A stretch of DNA of 5,244 nucleotides. Source: Polyangium sp. (in: bacteria) (lineage in GTDB: Bacteria > Myxococcota_A > Polyangia > Palsa-1104). How positions within the stretch are numbered: position 1 is the first letter of the stretch; every line of letters begins with the position of its first letter. Made by a program: the position numbers and the translations under genes. The stretch spans positions 1 through 5,244 of the forward strand of contig JANWLJ010000159.1 of assembly GCA_025450955.1 (NCBI GenBank), in the 5' to 3' direction. Below are positions 1-5,244 of this stretch, one piece after another. A model generated the notes under the pieces. That model did not search any database and was not told the origin of the DNA. It worked only from the letters and a program-made list of their open reading frames with translations.

Positions 1-1
1 C

Positions 2-1945
2 GCCGCGGAGAGCGCGGCGCCGCGGCCGCACGCCCCCGAGAGTCGCCTCGCCGCCGGAGACGTGGCGGCGGCCCCTCGCGCGGCGCTCGCGGCCGAGCGG
101 CTCGCCGCGACGAGCACGCGGGTTAGGGCGGTGGTGGCCGAGGTCGCCTGGCGGCGGCGCGCGTGGGAAGAGGTGGTCACCCTCTACGACGAGCTGTTCG
201 GCGACTCGCGCGGCGCCGAGCGGGTCGAAAATGGGCGGCGGCTCGGGGTCGCGCTCGAGCGGCTCGGGCAGCCGAAGGAGGCGCTGGCGATCTTCGAGCG
301 CGCGCTTGGGGCGGATGACGCTGCGGGCGCGGCGGTCGAGTTGGTGTGGCGCGCCTGCGCCGAGGCGCACGAGCGGGCGGGCGACTATCCGCGCACCGCC
401 GAGACCCTGAAAAAGGCGGCGTCCGATCCGCGCACCGGCGCGCCGCCGGCTGCGCGCGCCGAGCTCCTGCGCCGCGCCGCCGAGCTGCTTCACCGTCGGG
501 CCGGCGCCTCGGCGGAGGCGGCCGCGCTCTACGAAGAGGCGCTCGCGCTCGGCGTCGAGGAGCGGATCACGCTCGACGCGCTCGAGGCGCTGCACGCCGA
601 ATCGGGCGACGCGGCCGAGCTCGAGCGCACCCTGGTGCGCAAGCTGGCGCTGCCGCCCACGACCGCGCACGAACGGGTCGAGTCGCTCGCGCGCTTGACC
701 GAGCTCGCCGGCGGTGATCAGGCCCGGCGCACGCTCGCCGACGCGCTCACCACCGCCGCCGCGCAGTCGGAGGATCCGGCGCGCGCGGCCGGCTGGCTGA
801 AAGAGGCCGCCGAGCTGCGCGCGCACGTCGGAGATTTCTCCGGCGCGGCCGAGGCGCTGCTCGCCGCGGTGACGCTCGCGCCCGGCCCTGCGCTCTACGC
901 CGAGCTCGAGACGCTGCTCACCGATCTCGGCGAGTGGGCGCGCCTGGTCGCGCTCTATGAAGCGCAGCTCGAACGTCTCGACGGCGAGGCGCGGCGGCCG
1001 CTCCTGGAGAAGCTGCTGCGGGTGTGCGAAGGCGCGCTCGCCGACGAGGCGCGGGCCGCGCGCTTCCGCTCCGAGCTCGGGCGCGATCGGGCGGGCGCGG
1101 CGCAGGTGAGCGTGGCCGCGCTGGTGCGCACCGTCTCCTCCGAGCCGGTGGCCGCGCCGAAAAACGATCGACTGGCCGCCGCGATCGAAAACGCGGAGCG
1201 AAAGCGGGCGGCGCTCCCGAGCGATCAGATCGTCGCCATTCGCGCCAGCCACCTCGAGCTCGGTCAGCTCTATCGCCAGGCCGAGCGTTGGGACGCCGCC
1301 GACGAGGAGCTGCGCGCGGTTCTGTCCGAGGAGCCGTCGCACCGGGTCGCGCTCGAGGCGCTCTGCGAGGTGGCCGAGCGGCGCGGCGACTTCGCCACCG
1401 CCGCGCGCGCGTCGGGTGAGCTGGCGCACCTGGTCGACGATCCGGGGGCGCGCGCCGCGGCGCTGTTTCGCGAGGGCGAGCTCTACCTCACCCGCCTCGG
1501 CGATGAGGAGCGCGCGGCGGAGTCGTACTTGAAAGCGATCGATCTCGATCCCGCGCACGCGCCGACGGTGCGCCGGCTCATCGACTACTTCTGGTCGGCC
1601 GCCGATCGGTCGAGCGTGGTCGAGCTGGTCGCGTCGCTCGACCCGGCCGCGTTCGCCGCGCCCGAGACCTCCGCGGAGACCCGCGCCCGCCCCGCGCTCT
1701 CGGCCGCGCTCGCCGGCGATCGCGCGACGCCGCGCCTGGCCGCCGCGCTCGGTCCGGGCGGCGCGCTCGCGGTCGCGCGCTCGATCGCCGACGGCCTGGC
1801 CCGCGGCCTCACGCCGGCCGCGCTCACCCAAGCCCTCAAGCTCCTGTGCGCCGGCCGCGAGCTCCCCCTCGCCGAAGTCCGCCGCGCCCTTGCCCGCCTC
1901 GCCGCCACCGACCCCCGCCTCGCCCCCCTGCTCACCCAGCTCTGA
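2..1945 (+). CDS. TPR-repeat protein, 5'-truncated by the window edge
   Basis: Likely a protein-interaction scaffold made of tetratricopeptide helix pairs; no enzymatic motif is visible. The frame is open from base 2 to a TGA at 1943-1945 (647 codons). The GTG at 62 is a possible start, but the 20 codons before it have the same coding character and no well-spaced Shine-Dalgarno sequence precedes it, so I treat the gene as continuing to the left. Numbering from that GTG, TPR-like helix pairs cover about residues 30-340, the clearest being 90-123 (A-G-D-Y-P turn), 240-275 and 276-308. A less repetitive linker spans about 341-390. A second TPR block covers 391-528 and includes a good consensus at 463-498 ending L-D-P. 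The last 100 residues are Ala/Leu/Arg-rich, probably helical, and do not fit the TPR pattern. There are no cysteine clusters or membrane segments. The gene converges on the PilZ gene. The TPR assignment is firm; the cellular role is unknown. Confidence 0.85.
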   Translation, partial: AAESAAPRPHAPESRLAAGDVAAAPRAALAAERLAATSTRVRAVVAEVAWRRRAWEEVVTLYDELFGDSRGAERVENGRRLGVALERLGQPKEALAIFERALGADDAAGAAVELVWRACAEAHERAGDYPRTAETLKKAASDPRTGAPPAARAELLRRAAELLHRRAGASAEAAALYEEALALGVEERITLDALEALHAESGDAAELERTLVRKLALPPTTAHERVESLARLTELAGGDQARRTLADALTTAAAQSEDPARAAGWLKEAAELRAHVGDFSGAAEALLAAVTLAPGPALYAELETLLTDLGEWARLVALYEAQLERLDGEARRPLLEKLLRVCEGALADEARAARFRSELGRDRAGAAQVSVAALVRTVSSEPVAAPKNDRLAAAIENAERKRAALPSDQIVAIRASHLELGQLYRQAERWDAADEELRAVLSEEPSHRVALEALCEVAERRGDFATAARASGELAHLVDDPGARAAALFREGELYLTRLGDEERAAESYLKAIDLDPAHAPTVRRLIDYFWSAADRSSVVELVASLDPAAFAAPETSAETRARPALSAALAGDRATPRLAAALGPGGALAVARSIADGLARGLTPAALTQALKLLCAGRELPLAEVRRALARLAATDPRLAPLLTQL

Positions 1946-1961
1946 GGCGAGCTCTGAGGCG
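1938..1961. repeat. 12-bp tandem direct duplication across the stop codon
   Basis: AGCTCTGAGGCG occurs twice head to tail at 1938-1949 and 1950-1961. The first copy contains the last sense codons and the TGA stop of the upstream TPR gene; the second lies just after it and carries a second TGA in the same frame (1955-1957). The last base of the second copy is also the first G of the 13-bp inverted repeat. It could be replication slippage, or a footprint of insertion of the adjacent element. The repeat is read directly; its origin is inference. Confidence 0.85.
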
Positions 1962-1976
1962 GGGACACGACCCCGC
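1959..1976 (+). terminator. GC-rich stem-loop just after the left TPR gene (weak terminator candidate)
   Basis: GCGGGG (1959-1964) pairs perfectly with CCCCGC (1971-1976) around a 6-base loop, ACACGA, starting 14 bases after the TGA of the upstream gene. No T-run follows, so it is not a classical Rho-independent terminator; it could stabilise the 3' end or slow polymerase. The stem-loop overlaps the left arm of the 13-bp inverted repeat, so it may simply be the hairpin of a REP-like element. The structure is visible; the terminator role is speculative. Confidence 0.3.
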
Positions 1977-2124
1977 TCGCATCCTCTCGCAATGCTTCAG
2001 CGCCTGGACCACATCGTCCAACTGCTTTCAAAAGGGCAGAGGGCGCAGGTCGAGCGTGAGCATTTGGACACTCTGGCCCATGCGCCTAACCATTCTAGGG
2101 ACCTGCGACGAGGGTCGTGTCCCC
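1961..2124. repeat. 164-bp segment bounded by 13-bp perfect inverted repeats (REPIN/MITE-like)
   Basis: GGGGACACGACCC at 1961-1973 is matched by its exact reverse complement at 2112-2124, giving 13-bp ends around 138 bp. Each arm can fold on itself: a 6-bp stem on the left and a 4-bp AGGG/CCCT stem on the right (minus strand). Two small palindromic units in inverted orientation are the layout of REPINs, which are mobilised by REP-associated tyrosine (Y1, RAYT) transposases; a small non-autonomous MITE is the other obvious reading. The core 1981-2110 has 76 G/C of 130 (about 58%), well below the flanking genes. A further 5-bp stem, TGGAC (2005-2009) with GTCCA (2016-2020), lies inside. No transposase is encoded. 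From memory, GTCGTGTCCCC-type motifs recur near Y1 transposases in GC-rich Deltaproteobacteria; this was not checked. The rest of the 187-bp intergenic region holds only the tandem duplication and short flanks. Confidence 0.55.
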
Positions 2125-2132
2125 TTCCGGAT

Positions 2133-2528
2133 TCAGAGCTTGGCGAGGGCGGATTCGAAGAGGTGGCGGGTGGGGGCGTCGAGGGCTTGGAACTGGACGC
2201 CGACGTCGAACTCTTTGGTGCCGTCGCGGCGCGAGACGTGCCGCACCTCGGAGCTCAAGGTCACCTTGGCGCCGTCGGGCAGCGTGAGAGTGAGCTCGAC
2301 GGTGGCGGGCATGGTGGCCGGCGGCGTCACCGAGAACAGCAGCCCGCCTTTGGAGATGTTGGTGGTGTAGATCTTCTTGACCTCTTGCCAGCTCCCGAGC
2401 GGCACCTCGATCTCGAGCCGGGCCGGGACGCGCTCGTTGCCGCGCCGCTCGTCGCCCTTGCCGGACAGCTTCTCCTTGAGCTCGCTCTCGGAGACCTGGT
2501 GAGCCGTTCCCTTCTTCCGCGTGGTCAT
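2133..2528 (-). CDS. Single-domain PilZ protein, probable c-di-GMP receptor
   Basis: A complete 131-residue protein, soluble and probably cytoplasmic, with no signal peptide or membrane segment. PilZ domains bind cyclic di-GMP and pass the signal to motility, exopolysaccharide or transcription machinery. Both ligand-binding motifs are present: R28-R29-x-x-x-R33 (RRGNER) at the start of the domain and N57-x-S59-x-x-G62 (NISKGG) after the second strand. A typical closing strand, D108-V-G-V-Q-F113, follows, then a C-terminal helix (about 117-131). Residues 1-27 are a charged, Lys/Glu/Ser-rich, probably flexible tail. The size fits stand-alone PilZ proteins, which are numerous in myxobacteria. 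The ATG at 2526-2528 is supported by a strong Shine-Dalgarno sequence. It lies 39 bp after the stop of the co-directional TPR gene, so co-transcription is plausible. Its coding sequence looks less extreme in GC than its neighbours. The target process is unknown. Confidence 0.92.
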   Translation of the reverse strand: MTTRKKGTAHQVSESELKEKLSGKGDERRGNERVPARLEIEVPLGSWQEVKKIYTTNISKGGLLFSVTPPATMPATVELTLTLPDGAKVTLSSEVRHVSRRDGTKEFDVGVQFQALDAPTRHLFESALAKL

Positions 2529-2533
2529 GAGTC

Positions 2534-2538
2534 CCTCC
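2534..2538 (-). promoter_or_regulatory. Strong Shine-Dalgarno sequence of the PilZ gene
   Basis: On the minus strand GGAGG lies 5 bases before the ATG of the PilZ gene, within ACGGAGGGACTC-ATG. The match to the anti-Shine-Dalgarno sequence is good and the spacing is close to optimal. It fixes the start codon and suggests the gene is translated independently rather than by coupling to the upstream TPR gene. Confidence 0.8.
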
Positions 2539-2552
2539 GTTAAAACCGACGC

Positions 2553-2558
2553 ATCATA
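2553..2558 (-). promoter_or_regulatory. Possible -10 box in the TPR-PilZ gap
   Basis: TATGAT on the minus strand, one mismatch from TATAAT, lies 24 bases before the PilZ start in the only AT-richer stretch of the gap. No convincing -35 hexamer is found about 17 bp upstream, where the sequence is GC-rich and belongs to the end of the TPR gene. It could give the PilZ gene its own short-leader transcript, but one near-match hexamer is weak evidence. Confidence 0.22.
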
Positions 2559-2567
2559 CTCTCTCGG

Positions 2568-5244
2568 CTATTTTCCGGCGCGGCTCTGGCGCTTGTTGAC
2601 GAGCGCGAGCTGCTCGCTCAGGACCGGCTCGAGCGGACCGCCGGCCGCGCCGCGCACCTGCTTCTCGAGCACCTGCGCCAGCTCGCTCCAGCGTTCGCTC
2701 GCTTCATACAGCGCGGCGAGCGCGGCGAGCGCCTCGGGATCGTCGGGCTCGATCGAGAGCAGGAGGCGCCAGGCGCGCTCGGCCGCCTCACCCTCCTCGA
2801 AGCGTCCGAGGCCGCGCAGCGCCCGCGGCTCGTCCGGCCGCAGATCGAGCACGCGCGCGAAGGTGGCGAGCGCGCGGCCGACGTCGTCGAGCTGATCGAC
2901 GTAGAGCCGGGCCAGGCGACAGCGCAGCTCGACGTGCTGATCGATCGACAGCGGCCGCGCGGCGACTTCGCGATAGAGCTCGACGAGCGGCTGCCACGAG
3001 CGCAACAGATCCGCGAGCCGCTCGAGCTCGGTGAAGGTCTCGCGCTCGCCGGGCGCGATCCGAAGCGCGCGCGAGAGCGCGGCGAAGGCTTCGTCGGGAT
3101 TTCCGAGCTGCCGCTCGCAGGCGCGCGCGATGGTGTGGAGCAGCGCCACCTGCTCGTCCGTCGAGCGCGAGTGCGCCACCCGGATCCGCTGCACCTCGAC
3201 GAGCCGCGCGGTCTCGCCGAGCTGGGCGTAGATGGGCTCGAGCAGGAGCGCGGTCTCGATCTCGTGGCCGGGACGGGCCAGGTGCCGCTCGAGCGCGGCG
3301 CGCGCGCCCGGATGGGTCGGCTCCTCCGAGATGAGCTCGCGATGCAGCGCGACCGCGCCTTCGATGTCCTCGAGCCGGTGCTCGCGCAGCTCGGCGAGCC
3401 GGAAGGTGAGCCGCCGCCGCTCGGCGTCGGGCAGAGGCGCGAGCGCGCGCTCGCGGAGCAGCACCGCCTCGAGCTCGCGCCACTCGCCGCGCCGCTCGAG
3501 GATGCGATCGAGCTCCGAGAGCGCGCGTGGCTCGTCGCCCGCCACCTCGAGGACGCCGCGATAGGCGGCGAGCGCGCGCACGTCGTCGCCTTCGTCCTCG
3601 GCGAGCGCCGCCATCTTGCACCACAGATCGAGCTGCGCCGGGCGCGACGAGGTGAGCTCGAGCTTGCGCGCGTAGATCGCCTGCAGCTCGTGATAGCGGC
3701 GCGCCTCGGCGTACAGCTCCTCGAGCGCGTCGAGCGCGCCGGCGTGGACCGGGTCGAGCTCGAGGATCGCGCGCCAGGTCCCGATCGCCGACTCGCTGTC
3801 GCCGAGCACGCGCCGCTTTTCGGTGCCGACCACCGCGAGCAGCGCCACCCGCGCGGTCGGCTCCACCTGCGCCGCGGCGCGCTCGTAGGCGTCGATGAGG
3901 AGTGGCCAGGTCGCAGTCTTTCGGGTGAGCCGCTCGAGCCGCGCGCGCCCGCCACCGTCGGCGGGATCGCTCTCGAACGCCTGGAGCTGCCAATCGAACG
4001 CGGTCACCGGATCGTCGAGCCGCTCCTCGTGCAGGCGCGCCAGCCGCTCGAGCTTGGTCTTGCGCGCGGCCGGCTCGTGCTCGCTCGCGAGCTCCGCCGC
4101 GTAGGCCTCGGCCAGCTTGCGCGCGTCGCCCGCCTGCTCGTAAAAAGGGATGAGCGCGCGGATCGCCTCGGCGTGCGACCGCCCGGCCTTCTCGATCCCC
4201 ACCACCTTCTCGAACGCGCGCACCGCCGGCCCGCTCTTTTGCAGCCGATCGCGCTGGAGAAAACCGACCCTGAGCCACAGCTCGGCGCGCACCGCGATCG
4301 ACTCTTCCTCGGCGGCCTGCCGCTCGAACAGCCGCACGCACTCGTCGAGCCGGTCATGGAACAGCCGTTCCAATTCGCTCCAGCTCCGCTCGGCGACGTA
4401 GAGCCGCTTGAGCCGATCTTGCGCGCGGGCGCTTGTCGGCTGGAGCGCGAGCACCTCGACGAAGGCGGCGATCGCGCGCGCCGAATCGTGCAGCTCGTCG
4501 GCGCACAGCCCGGCCAGCTTGTGCAGGTGCTGGGCGCGGATCGCCGGATCGCTCGCCAGCTCGGCGCGCCGGGCGAAGATCCCGGCCAGCTCGACGAAGT
4601 CCTTCTCGCCGAGGTAGAGCTTCTCGAGCTTCTCGAGCGCGCCGTCGTGATCGGGCGCGGCCTCGAGCACCGCGCGCCAGGCGGCGATCGCCTCGGCCGG
4701 GCGCTTGAGCCGCTCGGAGGCGAGCTGCGCCAGCTCGACCAGCTCGGCGACGCGCGCCTCGGGCTCGCTCGAGAGCCGCCGGCGCTTGAGCGCGATCAGC
4801 TTGTCCCACTCGCGGCGCCGCTGATAGGCCGCCTCCAGCCGCGCGGCCACCTCCGGCTGCGCGGGATCGATCGCGATCGCGGAGTCGAGCTCGCGCAGCG
4901 CCTCCGGCTCATTGCCGAGACGCTCGCTGAAGAGCGCGGCGAGGCGAAGATGGAGCTGCACCTTCTCGGCGGGATCTTCGACGTGCTCGAGCTTGCGCTT
5001 GAGCGTCGCCACCACCTCGGCGAAGCGGCCGGTCGCCTCGTGCAGCGCCTCGAGCTGATCGAGCGCGGCCAGATTTCCCGGCTGAAGCTCGAGCACCCGG
5101 CCGAGCGCCTGGATGGCGAGGATCTCCTGCCGCAGCCGATCGCGGTAGATGGTCACCATCTGCAAGAGCAGCGCGACCCGCTCGCCGTCGTCGCGGCAGG
5201 CGGAGGTCTCCTCGTCGCGGAGCGCGTCGACGAGGGCGCGCCAG
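2568..5244 (-). CDS. Large TPR-repeat protein, N-terminus beyond the window
   Basis: The C-terminal 891 codons of a long helical-repeat protein ending in TAG (2568-2570). The TTG at 5163-5165 could be proposed as a start, but the 26 codons before it continue the same repeat (W-R-A-L-V-D-A-L...), so the gene runs off the right edge. Numbering from that TTG, units begin with a Trp, Phe or Tyr followed by x-x-L/V and run about 72 residues: 48-119, 120-189, 190-261, 262-347 (enlarged), 348-419, 420-490, 491-561, 562-635, 636-723 (enlarged), 724-794. A half unit (795-825) and a cap with a basic tail (826-865, ending KRQSRAGK) follow. Each unit holds two TPR-like helix pairs; the second has the pattern A-x-x-x-x-x-x-L-x-L-x-P. 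No catalytic motif or membrane segment is visible. The likely role is a superhelical scaffold. Very large TPR proteins are typical of myxobacteria, and some TPR proteins there serve gliding motility; a link here is unproven. It lies 39 bp upstream of the PilZ gene on the same strand. Confidence 0.9.
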   Translation of the reverse strand, partial: WRALVDALRDEETSACRDDGERVALLLQMVTIYRDRLRQEILAIQALGRVLELQPGNLAALDQLEALHEATGRFAEVVATLKRKLEHVEDPAEKVQLHLRLAALFSERLGNEPEALRELDSAIAIDPAQPEVAARLEAAYQRRREWDKLIALKRRRLSSEPEARVAELVELAQLASERLKRPAEAIAAWRAVLEAAPDHDGALEKLEKLYLGEKDFVELAGIFARRAELASDPAIRAQHLHKLAGLCADELHDSARAIAAFVEVLALQPTSARAQDRLKRLYVAERSWSELERLFHDRLDECVRLFERQAAEEESIAVRAELWLRVGFLQRDRLQKSGPAVRAFEKVVGIEKAGRSHAEAIRALIPFYEQAGDARKLAEAYAAELASEHEPAARKTKLERLARLHEERLDDPVTAFDWQLQAFESDPADGGGRARLERLTRKTATWPLLIDAYERAAAQVEPTARVALLAVVGTEKRRVLGDSESAIGTWRAILELDPVHAGALDALEELYAEARRYHELQAIYARKLELTSSRPAQLDLWCKMAALAEDEGDDVRALAAYRGVLEVAGDEPRALSELDRILERRGEWRELEAVLLRERALAPLPDAERRRLTFRLAELREHRLEDIEGAVALHRELISEEPTHPGARAALERHLARPGHEIETALLLEPIYAQLGETARLVEVQRIRVAHSRSTDEQVALLHTIARACERQLGNPDEAFAALSRALRIAPGERETFTELERLADLLRSWQPLVELYREVAARPLSIDQHVELRCRLARLYVDQLDDVGRALATFARVLDLRPDEPRALRGLGRFEEGEAAERAWRLLLSIEPDDPEALAALAALYEASERWSELAQVLEKQVRGAAGGPLEPVLSEQLALVNKRQSRAGK

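Noticed and set aside
62..64. GTG as the true start of the left TPR gene
   Set aside because: The frame stays open with similar coding character to the left edge, and the only purine-rich stretch (GGAGA at 56-60) sits too close to the GTG. A start here cannot be fully excluded.
1585..2031. Minus-strand open frame of 148 codons antisense to the end of the left TPR gene
   Set aside because: The product is Ser/Arg/Ala low complexity with no motif and lies opposite a well-supported TPR frame. It is a composition effect.
1946..2132. Rho-independent terminators in the convergent intergenic region
   Set aside because: Stem-loops exist but none is followed by a T-run on either strand, so only a weak candidate is listed.
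1846..2543. Plus-strand open frames crossing the intergenic element and lying antisense to the PilZ gene
   Set aside because: They lack a Shine-Dalgarno sequence, have no recognisable domain, and contradict the well-supported PilZ frame on the other strand.
2788..4341. Very long second open frame on the minus strand inside the large TPR gene, with another at 2618-3955
   Set aside because: Both give Arg/Ala/Ser-dominated low-complexity proteins, as expected from shifted reading of GC-rich repeat DNA. The TPR frame in the same place shows clear periodic helices.
5163..5165. TTG as the true start of the large TPR gene
   Set aside because: The 26 codons upstream continue the repeat pattern (Trp-x-x-Leu opening followed by a helix), so this codon is internal.
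2568..5244. Recurrent GAGCTCG/GCTCGAG words that look like a dispersed DNA repeat
   Set aside because: They arise from frequent Leu-Glu and Glu-Leu pairs with GC-ending codons in helical repeats and have no fixed spacing at the DNA level.
1..5244. tRNA, rRNA, CRISPR array, riboswitch, toxin-antitoxin or other accessory system
   Set aside because: No matching structure, repeat-spacer pattern or small gene pair was seen. Apart from the intergenic element the window is filled by three ordinary coding regions.

Overview
The window looks like Myxococcota (Deltaproteobacteria-type) chromosome. GC is very high, codons are strongly biased to G/C at third positions, and two large alanine/arginine/glutamate-rich tetratricopeptide-repeat (TPR) proteins sit beside a small PilZ protein, a combination common in myxobacteria. 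The lineage is an inference from composition and gene content; there is no marker gene here.

Layout from left to right. (1) Bases 2-1945, plus strand: the 3' part of a TPR-repeat gene whose frame is open to the left edge. (2) Bases 1946-2132: a 187-bp intergenic region between convergent genes. It holds a 12-bp tandem duplication that copies the end of the first gene, then a 164-bp segment bounded by a perfect 13-bp inverted repeat (GGGGACACGACCC). The core of that segment is clearly poorer in GC than the genes on either side and resembles a REPIN- or MITE-like element. (3) Bases 2133-2528, minus strand: a complete single-domain PilZ protein with intact c-di-GMP-binding motifs. (4) Bases 2568-5244, minus strand: the C-terminal 891 codons of a second, larger TPR protein built from units of about 72 residues; its N-terminus lies beyond the right edge.

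The large TPR gene and the PilZ gene are co-directional, 39 bp apart, and could be one transcription unit with the PilZ gene last. A strong Shine-Dalgarno sequence and a possible -10 box in the gap would allow separate expression of the PilZ gene. The left TPR gene converges on this pair, and the inverted-repeat element sits exactly where the two transcripts meet.

Functionally, the PilZ protein is a likely c-di-GMP receptor. The TPR proteins are likely scaffolds for protein-protein contacts, but their partners cannot be read from the sequence. No tRNA, rRNA, CRISPR array, intact transposase, or recognisable defence or biosynthetic system is present. The most notable non-coding item is the 1938-2140 repeat complex.
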